From: Hyphomonas neptunium ATCC 15444
Lineage (GTDB): Bacteria; Pseudomonadota; Alphaproteobacteria; Caulobacterales; Hyphomonadaceae
Direction: 5' to 3'
Assembly (NCBI RefSeq): GCF_000013025.1
Contig: NC_008358.1
Coordinates: 62,001 to 126,000 of the forward strand
DNA length: 64,000 nt
Below are positions 8,322 to 18,400 of the stretch, in pieces. A program made the translations under genes and the position numbers. Position 1 is the stretch's first letter; each line of letters begins with the position of its first letter. The notes under the pieces were generated by a model, which worked only from the letters and a program-made list of their open reading frames with translations, searched no databases and had not been told where the DNA came from.

Positions 8322-9002
8322 ATGAGACACCTGGCCCTGCTCCTTCTGGGAGCTGTATGCTTCCTGTTGCCCGCAAATGCGCAAGGCCTGGCAATCGCGC
8401 CGATCCTGATCGACGCGCCGGCTGAAGGCGGGGCCACGTCTCTCTCCGTCAGTTCCAGCCTGGATCAGGATGTCACCGTTCAGGTGCGTGTCTTTGACTG
8501 GACGCAGGCAGACGGCGAGGATTTGCTCGAGCCTGCAAAGGGGCTGCGCTTTGCCCCGGAAATCTTCACGCTGCGCCCAGGTACATCACAGGTGATCCGG
8601 ATGTCAGTGCCCGATACCGACGGGGCTGGCGCGTGGCGGATCATCATTGATGAACTTCCCTCAGCCAGCCGGGCACAGGAAATCTCCGCCGCGCAGCTGT
8701 CGATCCGGCTACGTTATGTTCTGGCCATGTTTGCGGGCGCGCCCGCCGCGCCGGAGACGCTGATCGCCCGGATGGAGCCCGACGCAGTCGCGCTTCGCAA
8801 TCCTGGGCCGGGCTGGCTGCGCCTGCATAATCTTTCGCTGCAGACCGAGGCGGGCGGTGTGGTTCCGTCGGGGGCAGGCATTGTCTATCTGCTTCCTGGA
8901 AGCGAGATGAACCTTCTGCGGCAGGACGGCGAACGTGCCAGCATCCTGAATTACTCTGTAGGCGGCGCGTCCTATTCAGCGCTGCTCAGTCCAGAGAGGT
9001 GA
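8322..9002 (+). CDS. Periplasmic pilus chaperone (CsuC-like, PapD superfamily)
   Basis: A 226-residue protein with a signal peptide (residues 1-20, PANA-QG) and the two-domain PapD-like fold. The first domain shows the edge-strand pattern (LAIAPILIDAPAEG, VTVQVRVFDWTQ) and the conserved RFAPEIFTLRPGTSQVIRMSVP stretch typical of Csu-family chaperones. It stabilises the SCPU subunits in the periplasm and delivers them to the usher. The stop overlaps the GTG start of the usher by four bases, so translation is coupled. Confidence 0.88.
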   Translation: MRHLALLLLGAVCFLLPANAQGLAIAPILIDAPAEGGATSLSVSSSLDQDVTVQVRVFDWTQADGEDLLEPAKGLRFAPEIFTLRPGTSQVIRMSVPDTDGAGAWRIIIDELPSASRAQEISAAQLSIRLRYVLAMFAGAPAAPETLIARMEPDAVALRNPGPGWLRLHNLSLQTEAGGVVPSGAGIVYLLPGSEMNLLRQDGERASILNYSVGGASYSALLSPER

Positions 9003-11308
9003 ACCGCGCGCAGAGATCCGGTCTCGCGGCGGTCTTTCTGTTGATGAGCGCTGCGATGGCGGCACGGGCGGCGCCTGAAACCGGGACCGCGCCTGCCGAT
9101 GTCATGGCGGAAACCCTGTCTCTCCTGGTAGAGGCGCGCATCAATGGCGCGCCGGTGGCGGGGCTTGTTGCGCTTGATCTGCTGGCGGACGGGTGCGTGC
9201 GGATCGAAACTGGTCCGCTGCGAAATGCCGGACTCTATTCTGAGAATGCGCCGGCCGTTTGCCTCCAGTCCCTGGCGGGTATCGACTACAGTCTCGATCA
9301 AGGTGCCGCGCAGCTCGATATTTATGCCGCCCGCGCCCCGCCGCCCCGGCGGGTTGTGTTTGATCGCCAGCAATTTGCAAAGCCGCTGTCAGGTGTGATG
9401 GGCGGCTATGGCCTGTCGGCCCAGCGGGTTCATGACGGATCGGATGAACGCGTCAATGCGTTCGGAGACCTTTCCCTGACGCTGCATACCCCCCATGGCC
9501 GGCTGCAGAATGAGATGGTTGCCACGTATGATGATGGGGAAGGGCAGGCGCAACGTCTGCTGACGGTTTACGAGCGGGATTTTCCCGGCAGCTTTACCCG
9601 GCTCAGCGTTGGAGACAGTTTCACCCGCGCGCCGCGCTGGGGGCGCCTTACCGCCATTGCCGGTGTGCAGTATGGCACGGACTTCTCGATGGACCCCAAC
9701 GACAGCTGGCGCCCTTACCGGACTTTCCAGGCATTGCTGCGCCAGCAGTCGGAGGTCGATGTCCGGGTCAATGGCGTCGTGCGGCAAAAACAGAGTGTCG
9801 CGCCCGGCTACACTGATTTTGAGATCAGCCCGGAAGCCGGCCTCAATGAAGTCGAAGTCACCATCCAGGAAGCCAATGGGCTCAGCCGCATTGAGGACTA
9901 CAGCTTCTTTTCCTCTCCGGAGGTTCTGGCCGCAGGGGTTACAGACTATTCGGTCAGCCTCGGTGTGCCACGGCGGTTCACCGGAATCTCCGCCACATAT
10001 GACGACCAGATTGTTGCCAACGGTCTGGTCCGGCGCGGCCTGAGTGACCGGCTAACGGCGGAAGCCTACTCCGAACTTGGTCATGGCGGCGGGCTCTTGG
10101 GCGGGGGAAGCCAGATTACAGCCGGGAAGGTTGGTGTACTGAGCCTGTCAGCCGGGCTCAGCCGGAATGAGGCAGGCCATACCGGCCACATCGTCTCAGC
10201 GGGGTTTGAACGTAATACGCGCCGCGGCTCGTTTCAGCTGCAGGCGCGCTTTGCCGATCCGCAGTATTCTGATGCGGCCTCTGCCTTGGGCGCCCCGTTC
10301 CCAGATCGCTCGATCCGCGCCAGTGGTGGCATCTATACGCCGGCCGGTTCTCTGCGCGCGTCCTTTGTCGATGAAGAAGACGGCGTTCTCAGTGATCGGC
10401 GGTTCCTCTCTGTCGGATGGGAAAAGCCGCTGCGGGGAGACCGCTTCTCCTTCTCGGCCACGGCGTATCAGGACTTCGCCCGCAGCGAGACCGGATTTGC
10501 CATCGCGCTGCGGGCAAGCTTCGGTGCCTACAATGCCGGTAGCAGCTATCAGTCTGCCCGCGGGCAGGAGGCGTCCAGCGTGCAGGTCAGCCGGTCGCGC
10601 ATGCCGGGGGAGCGCGTCCAATGGGCAATGCGCGCCGCAGATGGCGGGGCAGGGGCCGTTTACCAGGGCGACCTCGCCGCCGATCTTGGTGTCGCCGATC
10701 TCGTGCTTAATGGCGGGGTATATGGCGAAACCAACCAGCTCATGGCGGGGGTGCGCGGCGGATTTGCCGTCACGCCGGGCGCGCGGTCGCTGCATCGCCA
10801 GACAACTGGGGCCAGCGCAATCGTGCGGATACCGGAGCTCAAAGGTCTGCCAATTTACAAGGACAACCGCATTGTCGCCGTCACCGGTCAGAACGGCATC
10901 GCCGTGATCCCGGATGTGCGCCCCTATGAGGTCAATACGCTCAGCCTGCGCCCCGAAGATGTCCCGCTGGAATATGAGGTGAGCGACTTCAACGCCCGAT
11001 TTGTTCCCCGGCGCGGCGTGTCGGAGGTTCGCTTCGATGTTCGCCGCGAAACGGTCCTTGCCTTTACCGTAGTGGCGGAAGGGGGCGCCCCCCTGGCGCC
11101 CGGCAGCCGGGTGGAGCTCCTTCGCTCGGGGCTTGTCTGCCCTGTCGGGCTGGAGGGGCGCGTTTACTGTTCGGTGGCAGAAGAGAGCGACATTGTTGCC
11201 GTCACCACTCCGGCGGGAAGGTTCATTCAGCCGGTTGCCGCTGTGCGGAGCAGTGGAGAAATGCAGCTGCGGCCTGAAGGCCGGGTCGAAATGGCAGGAA
11301 TTGACTGA
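8999..11308 (+). CDS. Outer membrane fimbrial usher (CsuD-like)
   Basis: A 769-residue outer-membrane usher starting at GTG 8999 (the TGA of the chaperone overlaps it). It has a signal peptide of about 24 residues (MAARA-AP), an N-terminal subunit-binding domain, a 24-strand barrel region (for example LSVGDSFTRAPRWGRLTAIAGVQYGTDFSM), a plug-like stretch around PYRTFQALLRQQSEVDVRVNG and C-terminal domains with DVRPYEVNTLSLRPEDVPLEYE. The length is close to the usual 780-850. It translocates and assembles the pilus. The next gene begins one base after its stop. Confidence 0.92.
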   Translation: MNRAQRSGLAAVFLLMSAAMAARAAPETGTAPADVMAETLSLLVEARINGAPVAGLVALDLLADGCVRIETGPLRNAGLYSENAPAVCLQSLAGIDYSLDQGAAQLDIYAARAPPPRRVVFDRQQFAKPLSGVMGGYGLSAQRVHDGSDERVNAFGDLSLTLHTPHGRLQNEMVATYDDGEGQAQRLLTVYERDFPGSFTRLSVGDSFTRAPRWGRLTAIAGVQYGTDFSMDPNDSWRPYRTFQALLRQQSEVDVRVNGVVRQKQSVAPGYTDFEISPEAGLNEVEVTIQEANGLSRIEDYSFFSSPEVLAAGVTDYSVSLGVPRRFTGISATYDDQIVANGLVRRGLSDRLTAEAYSELGHGGGLLGGGSQITAGKVGVLSLSAGLSRNEAGHTGHIVSAGFERNTRRGSFQLQARFADPQYSDAASALGAPFPDRSIRASGGIYTPAGSLRASFVDEEDGVLSDRRFLSVGWEKPLRGDRFSFSATAYQDFARSETGFAIALRASFGAYNAGSSYQSARGQEASSVQVSRSRMPGERVQWAMRAADGGAGAVYQGDLAADLGVADLVLNGGVYGETNQLMAGVRGGFAVTPGARSLHRQTTGASAIVRIPELKGLPIYKDNRIVAVTGQNGIAVIPDVRPYEVNTLSLRPEDVPLEYEVSDFNARFVPRRGVSEVRFDVRRETVLAFTVVAEGGAPLAPGSRVELLRSGLVCPVGLEGRVYCSVAEESDIVAVTTPAGRFIQPVAAVRSSGEMQLRPEGRVEMAGID

Positions 11309-11767
11309 ATGTGGCGCCTGATTGTCCTGGTTTTGTCCTTATTTGTCCTGGTTTGTCCGGCTTTGGCGCAATCGTGCACGGTTTCGTCCACCCCGTTGAG
11401 CTTTACGCCCTACCATGCGTTCTCCGGGAATGCCTCCACCGGCAGCGCGACCGTCACAGTGAGTTGCTCGGGCCTGCTCTTTGTCGGCGCCTCCTACGAA
11501 GTTCGCCTGGGCGGGGGCCAATCGGGAAATATCATGGCGCGCAAGATGAAGCAGGCCAGCAGCGGCCAGGAGCTGAGCTATCAGGTGTATACCCAGTCAG
11601 CGCAGGTCTGGGGTAACGGCGTCCAGGGCTCGACGATAAATGACTTTTTCCTGCTCGGCCTGCTCGCGCGTAGCCGCGCCCATCCGATTACGGGCACGAT
11701 CCCGGCAAACCAGCAGGTAAACTCGGGAAGTTATTCTGATGCCGTCACCATGACCGTGATCTGGTAG
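11309..11767 (+). CDS. Spore coat U domain protein, probable pilus tip or minor subunit
   Basis: A 152-residue secreted protein with a signal peptide (LVCPALA-QS, about residue 20) and a single SCPU domain: SCTVSSTPLSFTPY near the start, the second cysteine in VTVSCSGL, QELSYQVYTQSAQVWGNGVQG and the terminal strand SYSDAVTMTVIW. The ATG directly abuts the usher TGA. In Csu operons the gene after the usher encodes the tip adhesin CsuE, normally with two domains; here only one is present, so the tip would be unusually short or this is a minor subunit. Role is inference. Confidence 0.85.
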   Translation: MWRLIVLVLSLFVLVCPALAQSCTVSSTPLSFTPYHAFSGNASTGSATVTVSCSGLLFVGASYEVRLGGGQSGNIMARKMKQASSGQELSYQVYTQSAQVWGNGVQGSTINDFFLLGLLARSRAHPITGTIPANQQVNSGSYSDAVTMTVIW

Positions 11768-11870
11768 GGTGAAGGCGTGATGGCCGCATGGACATCGGCC
11801 GCGCAAAATGGTGAAAGCGCACAACAATGGAATCGGGGCCGCATTTGCGCCCACACAGGATGACAGAACG

Positions 11871-12860
11871 ATGAGCAAAGGCTTGGTAACTCTGGTTGGC
11901 GGCTCGGGATTCATCGGGCGCTATGCTGCGCGCGCGCTGGTGGAGAAAGGCTGGCGTGTTCGCGTCGCCTGCCGCCGGGTGCATAATGCAATTGATGTGC
12001 GTCTGGCCGGTCCTCCGGGCTGGGTGGACGTTGTGCAGGCCAATATCCGGGACCGCGCATCCCTTGAGCGCGCAGTTGATGGCGCCGATGCGGTGGTCAA
12101 CCTCGTTGGTATCCTGTTCGAGCATGCCCGCCAGACCTTTGAAGGCGCGCAGACCGATGGCGCAGCCCTGCTGGCTGAAGTCGCGCGGGAGAAGGGCATC
12201 AAGCGGTTCGTGCAGATTTCCGCCATCGGCGCCGATCCCGACTCCCGGTCGCCCTATGGACGCACCAAGGCAGCCGCTGAAGAAGCGGTCCGCGAACGGT
12301 TTCCCTCGGCGGTCATCCTGCGCCCATCCATCGTGTTTGGGCCCGAAGACCAGTTCTTCAACCGGTTTGCCAATATGGCCCGGTTTGTCCCGTTCATGCC
12401 TGCCATTGGCGGCGGAAAGACCAAATTTCAGCCCGTTTATGCCGGAGATGTCGCCGCGGCGATCGCCGGCGCGGTTGAGCGCGAAGACGCTGCTGGCAGG
12501 ACATTCGAGCTGGGCGGGCCGCGCAGCTATAGTTTCAACGAACTCTACGACATCATCCTGAAGATGATCGACCGGCCTCGCTTCAAGATCCCGCTACCCT
12601 TCTTCGTGGCGCGGCCGATGGCCTATATTTCCGGGGCTGTCTGGCGCCATATCCCGCCCTTCTCCTGGGGCCTCCTGGGTGACCCGCCTTTGACAGGATC
12701 GCAAGTCGAGATGCTGGCCTATGATAATGTCGTGTCAGATGGCGCGCTTGGAATCCGGGATCTGGGCGTTCTGCAGCTGGAATCAATCGAGGCGATCGTG
12801 CCCACCTACTTGTGGCGCTTCCGTCCCTATGGTGAGTTCCACAAGCCGCGCGAGGCGTGA
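11871..12860 (+). CDS. NDUFA9-like NAD(P)-binding protein (complex I-associated atypical SDR)
   Basis: A 329-residue atypical short-chain dehydrogenase. The Rossmann motif GGSGFIGRYAARAL begins at about residue 9, and the NDUFA9-like features VVNLVGILFE, YGRTKAAAEEAVRE and the LRPSIVFGPEDQFFNRFANMARF block follow. Homologues bind NADPH and associate with respiratory complex I in mitochondria; in bacteria the role is poorly known. I chose the ATG at 11871 because it starts just before the Rossmann strand and an AGGA lies upstream; a longer frame reaches 11808. It converges with uppP, a pairing seen in other alphaproteobacteria. Confidence 0.88.
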   Translation: MSKGLVTLVGGSGFIGRYAARALVEKGWRVRVACRRVHNAIDVRLAGPPGWVDVVQANIRDRASLERAVDGADAVVNLVGILFEHARQTFEGAQTDGAALLAEVAREKGIKRFVQISAIGADPDSRSPYGRTKAAAEEAVRERFPSAVILRPSIVFGPEDQFFNRFANMARFVPFMPAIGGGKTKFQPVYAGDVAAAIAGAVEREDAAGRTFELGGPRSYSFNELYDIILKMIDRPRFKIPLPFFVARPMAYISGAVWRHIPPFSWGLLGDPPLTGSQVEMLAYDNVVSDGALGIRDLGVLQLESIEAIVPTYLWRFRPYGEFHKPREA

Positions 12861-12863
12861 GGA

Positions 12864-13721
12864 TCAGCCCATCGCGCCGGCCACGATAGGCGAGGTTGCC
12901 AAGAGGGCAATTCCCAGGGCGAACCGATAGAGCACGAAGGGCAGGAAGCTCATCTTCCGCAGAAGTGCCATCAGGAGGCCGATGGATGCGTAGCCTGAAA
13001 CGAAGGCAAGCGCCGCCACGATCAGCCCGTCTGTAAGGCTCGCGCCCATGCCGTCTGCCGGGGTGGTTGCCAGTCCCAGGAGGCCATAAAGGCTTACCGC
13101 CGCCAGAATGGGCGCCCCGATCAGCATGGAAAAGCGTGCCGCCTCCACCCGCTCATAGCCCAGCGCGCGCGCCGCCGTCATCGTGATGCCCGACCGGCTG
13201 GTGCCGGGGATGATCACCGCAACCAGCTGGCTGGCACCGATCAGGAATGCATCGCGCAGGGTCATGTCGCCCTCGGAACGGGACTGTCCCCCACGCGCAT
13301 CGGCCCACCAGAGCAGCGCGCCAAAAACAATGGTCGAGGCAGCCACGGCATAGACGCTGCGCAGCGCGGTCCAGATGTTTTCGGGAATGAAGTTTTCGTA
13401 GATAACCGCGCCGGCCAGCGCAAACGGCGTGGCGACCAGGATGCACAGCGCCAGGCGCCCGCCGGCAGACAGCGGCTTGCGCGTCACCGGGGCGCCCAGC
13501 AGCTCAAAGCCGCCCGCTATGGCAGCGGCGACATCCTTGCGGAAATATAGCAGCATCGCCAGCAGCGTGCCGGCATTGGAAGCGGCATTGATGAGCAGCT
13601 CGTCGCGCCCGGCCAGACCGACAACATCCGATACCAGCATCACATGCGCCGATGAGGAGATCGGAAGCCATTCCGTGATGCCCTGCATGAGCGCGATTAG
13701 GACGAGTTGAAGAATCGACAT
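12864..13721 (-). CDS. uppP: Undecaprenyl-diphosphatase (BacA family)
   Basis: A 285-residue multi-pass inner-membrane phosphatase that recycles undecaprenyl diphosphate to the monophosphate carrier used for peptidoglycan and other envelope polymers. The two signature regions are QGITEWLPISSSAHVML near the N-terminus and PGTSRSGITM in the middle, with roughly eight hydrophobic segments. The ATG at 13721 starts directly at MSILQLVLIALMQG; a longer frame to 13742 adds only seven residues. Overexpressed homologues confer bacitracin resistance. Converges with the NDUFA9-like gene, three bases apart. Confidence 0.94.
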   Translation of the reverse strand: MSILQLVLIALMQGITEWLPISSSAHVMLVSDVVGLAGRDELLINAASNAGTLLAMLLYFRKDVAAAIAGGFELLGAPVTRKPLSAGGRLALCILVATPFALAGAVIYENFIPENIWTALRSVYAVAASTIVFGALLWWADARGGQSRSEGDMTLRDAFLIGASQLVAVIIPGTSRSGITMTAARALGYERVEAARFSMLIGAPILAAVSLYGLLGLATTPADGMGASLTDGLIVAALAFVSGYASIGLLMALLRKMSFLPFVLYRFALGIALLATSPIVAGAMG

Positions 13722-13960
13722 GCCGCTAGCGATACCCCCCAATGTGTTGAGAGATCGCTACAGCAGTATTGGGGAGAAAAGCAGGCAAAATAATACATAT
13801 CATCGAGATGCATATTTCTGAAATAAGATAGCCTTCAGGTCATCAGAACAGATCAAAAACACCATATAAGTATCATATTGATATTAGATCGTGTGCGAGG
13901 TGCTTGCCGGCATTGAATCTGGGATTATAGGAGGGGCTCGAGCAATTTTGGGGCAAGCCT
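13722..13960. promoter_or_regulatory. AT-rich divergent region between uppP and gltD
   Basis: These 239 bases contain no gene that I can support. About 13785-13890 is strongly AT-rich in an otherwise GC-rich region, with several TATA-like strings such as TATAAG near 13865 and TATTGATATTAG near 13878. This is the expected place for the gltDB promoter and perhaps for nitrogen or leucine-type regulators, but I could not fix a -35/-10 or sigma-54 site. GGAGG at about 13931 is too far from the chosen gltD start to serve it. Confidence 0.35.
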
Positions 13961-15406
13961 ATGGCCGAGCGTATGCTGCAGTTTACCAAAGTTTCGCGGG
14001 CTATGCCCAAGAAACGGAGCGCAAAAGAGCGCGCGGAAGATTTTCGCGAGATTTATGGCGAGTTCTCTCCCGATGCGGCCAAGGCGCAGGCAAGCCGGTG
14101 TTCCCAATGCGGCGTGCCGTTCTGCCAGCAGGGCTGCCCCTTGCAGAACAATATCCCCGACTGGCTGAAGCTGGCCGCTGAAGACCGGCTGGAAGAAGCC
14201 TGGCGCGTGTCCTCGGCCACCAACAACATGCCGGAAATCTGCGGCCGCATCTGCCCGCAGGACCGCCTGTGCGAAGGCATCTGCACCATCGAACAATCAG
14301 GCCACGGCACCGTGACTATCGGATCGGTCGAAAAGTACATCACGGACACGGCCTGGGCCGAAGGCTGGATTCAACCGATCAAGCCGCCGCGTGAGCGCAC
14401 CCAGTCTGCGGGTATCATCGGCGCCGGGCCAGGCGGCCTCGCCGCCGCTGAGCAACTGCGCCGCAAAGGCTATCAGGTGACTGTTTACGACGCGTATGAT
14501 CGCGGCGGCGGCCTGCTCATGTATGGCATCCCCGGCTTCAAATTGGAGAAGGACGTCGTGGAGCGCCGCATCCATCATCTTGAGGCGTCTGGTATCTCGT
14601 TCCGCTTCAATACGCGCATCGGCGCAGATATGTCGCTCGCGGATCTGCGCGAGCAGCATGATACCGTGCTCATTGCGACCGGCGTATACGCCGCGAAGGA
14701 CCTTAAATGTCCCGGCGTTGGCGCAGAAGGCGTGCTTCCTGCGCTGGACTATCTCACCGCGTCCAACAGGGTCGATCTTGGCGACACGGTGGAAGCATAC
14801 GACGCCGGCGTGCTCAACGCCGAAGGCAAGCGCGTCGTGGTCATCGGCGGCGGCGACACGGCGATGGACTGTGTGCGCACGGCTATCCGCCAGGGCGCCA
14901 AATCGGTCACATGCCTCTATCGCCGGGACCGGGTCAACATGCCGGGCTCACAGCGCGAAGTTCAGAATGCGGAAGAAGAGGGGGTTGTTTTCGAATGGCT
15001 CGCCAACCCCGAAGCCATCATTGATTCCAAAGGCGGCAAGGTCAAAGCTGTTCGTGCCAGCCGCATGAAGCTGGGTGAGCCCGACGCTTCCGGCCGTCAG
15101 TCCCCTGTAAAGACAGGCGAGACATTTGATGTGAAGGCCGACATGGTCATCAAGGCGCTTGGCTTTGATCCGGAAGATCTCCCCGCATTGTTCAATGAGA
15201 CTTCGCTCACCGTGAATCGTTGGGGGGCGGTGCGTGTGGACTATGCAACCCTGGAGACCAGCCTGCCGGGCGTCTATGCGGCCGGCGATATTGTGCGCGG
15301 CGCGTCGCTTGTCGTCTGGGCGATCAAGGATGGCCGCGACGCGGCCGAAGCGATGCACAAGGCAATGAGGGCCGCTGAGGCGGCCGCAAAAGTGGCGGCG
15401 GAGTAA
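13961..15406 (+). CDS. gltD: Glutamate synthase (NADPH) small subunit
   Basis: A 481-residue iron-sulfur flavoprotein that passes electrons from NADPH to GltB for glutamate synthesis. Eight N-terminal cysteines in two groups (C47, C50, C55, C59 and C94, C98, C104, C108) are the ligands for two [4Fe-4S] clusters. An FAD-binding GAGPGGLAAAEQL motif and an NADPH-binding GGGDTAMDC motif follow, with a terminal GDIVRGASLVVWAIKDGRDAA. The length is normal. The gene precedes gltB by five bases, so the two form one operon; gltD first is less usual than gltB first. The start at 13961 is not certain: MLQF, four codons later, is also possible. Confidence 0.95.
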   Translation: MAERMLQFTKVSRAMPKKRSAKERAEDFREIYGEFSPDAAKAQASRCSQCGVPFCQQGCPLQNNIPDWLKLAAEDRLEEAWRVSSATNNMPEICGRICPQDRLCEGICTIEQSGHGTVTIGSVEKYITDTAWAEGWIQPIKPPRERTQSAGIIGAGPGGLAAAEQLRRKGYQVTVYDAYDRGGGLLMYGIPGFKLEKDVVERRIHHLEASGISFRFNTRIGADMSLADLREQHDTVLIATGVYAAKDLKCPGVGAEGVLPALDYLTASNRVDLGDTVEAYDAGVLNAEGKRVVVIGGGDTAMDCVRTAIRQGAKSVTCLYRRDRVNMPGSQREVQNAEEEGVVFEWLANPEAIIDSKGGKVKAVRASRMKLGEPDASGRQSPVKTGETFDVKADMVIKALGFDPEDLPALFNETSLTVNRWGAVRVDYATLETSLPGVYAAGDIVRGASLVVWAIKDGRDAAEAMHKAMRAAEAAAKVAAE

Positions 15407-15411
15407 GTCAG

Positions 15412-18400
15412 ATGTCGGATTATGTGACCAAGTATGAGCAAAACCGTCAGCGCCTGATCGACGGGCATGCCTACAATCCCGAGGACGAACGCGACGCTTG
15501 CGGCGTGGGCCTCGTTGTGGCGCTGGATGGAAAGCCCCGCCGCGAGATCGTCGAGATGGGGATCAAGGCGCTCAAGAATGTCTGGCATCGCGGCGCTGTG
15601 GATGCTGACGGCAAAACGGGCGATGGCGCAGGCATCCGCCTCGACGTGCCGCAGGACTTTTTCCGCGAGCATGTGAGCCGCACAGGCCACAGCCCGACGG
15701 ATGACCGTATCTGCGTCGGCCAGATCTTCATGCCGCGCACGGATTTCGGCGCGCAGGAAGCGGCGCGCACGCTGGTTGAACGCGAAGTGCTGCATTTCGG
15801 CTTCTATATCTATGGCTGGCGCCAGCCGCCGGTAGATGTGTCCGTGATCGGACAGAAAGCGAAAGACACCCGCCCCGCAATTGAGCAGATCATGTTCCGG
15901 GACGCGCGCAACCGCTCGCCCGAGGAACTTGAGCGTGCGCTGTATATCTGCCGCCGGCGGATCGAGCGGCGGGCACGTGAGGCGGCGATCCAGTCTTTCT
16001 ATATCTGCTCGCTCAGCCACAAATCGCTGATCTATAAAGGCATGTTCCTGGCGCAGGACATCGACAATTTCTATCTCGACCTGCGCGACGAACGGTTCGT
16101 GTCGGCCTTTGCGATCTATCACCAGCGCTACTCGACCAACACATTCCCGCAATGGGCGCTAGCCCAGCCTTTCCGCACCATTGCGCACAATGGCGAAATC
16201 AACACGCTGCGCGGCAACCGCAACTGGATGAAAAGCCATGAAATCCGCATGGTCTCGGAAACCTTCGGCGACCATACGCAGGATGTGAAGCCGGTGATCC
16301 CGGATGGTACATCAGACTCCGGCGCGCTGGATGCTGTATGGGAACTGCTCTGCAAATCTGGCCGCCCGGCGCCGATGGCGAAGGCGATGCTGATTCCCGA
16401 AGCCTGGTCCAAGCGGGATTCCGTCATGCCGGTCGCTCACCGCGCGCTCTATGATTACTGCAATTCCGTGATGGAGCCGTGGGACGGGCCAGCTGCAATC
16501 GCTGCCTATGATGGCCGCTGGGCGGTCGCCGGCCTTGACCGCAACGGCCTGCGTCCACTGCGGTATTCTCTGACGACTGACGGCATTCTTGCCGTTGGCT
16601 CTGAGACAGGTATGTGCCCGCTCGGCAATCACGAAGTCACGCGCCGCGGATCAATTCCCGCCGGTGGCATGATCGCGGCCGATCTTGCCACAGGGAAATT
16701 CTACGACCACCGCGAGATTGTCGACTTCCTTGCTGCTCAGGCCCCGTATGAGGAATGGCTGCAGGCGGTCACTGAACTGGAGCCTGAAATCGGTCCTGGT
16801 CCGGAACCTGTGCTGTTTAACAAAGAAGAGTTGCTGCGCCGGGAAACGGCCGCCGGCTATACGCTTGAAACGCTCGAGCTGATCCTGGCGCCGATGGTGG
16901 AAGGCGGCAAGGAAGCGCTCGGCTCGATGGGGGATGATACCGCGCCCGCCGTTCTGACAATGGCCTACCGGCCGATGAGTCACTTCTTCCGGCAGAATTT
17001 CAGCCAGGTCACGAACCCGCCGATCGACCCGCTGCGCGAAGGCCGGGTGATGAGCCTGCGCACCCGGTTCAAGAACCTTGGAAACGTGTTGGATACGGAT
17101 AAATCCCAGCAGGAAGTTTTCGTGCTGGAAAGCCCGGTCCTGACGACGGGTATGTATCAGCGCCTGATCGAGCGGATCGGTCTGGGTACGGAGATCATCG
17201 ATTGCACGTTCGATGCTGCCGATGTGACTTTCGAGGGCGCTGCCCTCAAGAGCGCGCTGGAGCGTATCCGCCGCGAGGCCGAAGAGGCCGTACGGGCAGG
17301 GCGCGAGCACATCATCCTCACGGATGAAAACCAGTCAGCCAGCCGCATTGCTGTCCCGATGGTTCTGGCAACAGGCGCCGTGCACTCGCATCTCGTCGCC
17401 CAGGGTCTGCGCACCTTCTGCTCGATCACAGTGCGTTCGGCCGAATGTCTCGATACGCATTATTTTGCCGTTCTGGTCGGCGTGGGCGCAACCTGCGTCA
17501 ATGCCTACCTGGCGCAGGACGCAATTGCCGACCGGCATGCACGCGGCTTGCTGGGAGACATCTCCATCGGCAAGGCAGTTCAAAACTACAAGGAGGCCAT
17601 CGAGGCGGGCCTTCTGAAAATCATCTCAAAGATGGGTATCTCGGTTATCTCGTCCTATCGGGGCGGATATAATTTCGAAGCGCTTGGTCTCTCGCGCGCG
17701 TTGGTGGCCGATTATTTCCCCGGCATGTCGAGCCGTATTTCCGGTCTGGGTCTTGCCGGTCTGGAGGAGAACGCGCTCGTTCGCCATCAGCAGGCCTTTG
17801 ATGAGGATGTCATCTCGCTTCCTGTCGGCGGCTTCTATCGCCTGCGTGCGTCTGACGAGCCGCACGCGCTCGACGGGAACCTGATCCATACGCTTCAGGC
17901 GGCCTGTGACCGGGGCGACTATTCGATCTACCGGAAATATGTGGACGCCGTTCACGCCCGCGATCCGCTGCAATTGCGCGATCTTCTCGACTTCAAGGCT
18001 GCCGGTCCGGAAGTACCGTTGAGCCAGGTCCAGTCGATCAACGAAATTCGCAAGCGTTTCCTGACGCCGGGCATGTCTATGGGCGCTCTGTCGCCTGAGG
18101 CGCATGGCACATTGAACGTTGCCATGAACCGGATTGGTGCAAAGTCCGTATCCGGAGAGGGCGGGGAAGACCGCGCTCGCTATCGGCCGTTGCCAAACGG
18201 TGACAACATGAACTCTGCGGTGAAACAGATCGCGTCGGGACGTTTCGGGGTTACTGCCGAGTATCTCAATGAATGCCGTGAGATCGAGATCAAGGTCGCC
18301 CAGGGCGCCAAGCCCGGCGAGGGGGGCCAGTTGCCTGGTTTCAAGGTTACTGAACTGATCGCGAAGCTCCGGCACGCGACGCCCGGCGTGACGCTGATTT

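Noticed and set aside
13905-13945. A sigma-54 promoter before gltD
   Set aside because: No GG-N10-GC core with the expected flanking bases could be fixed.
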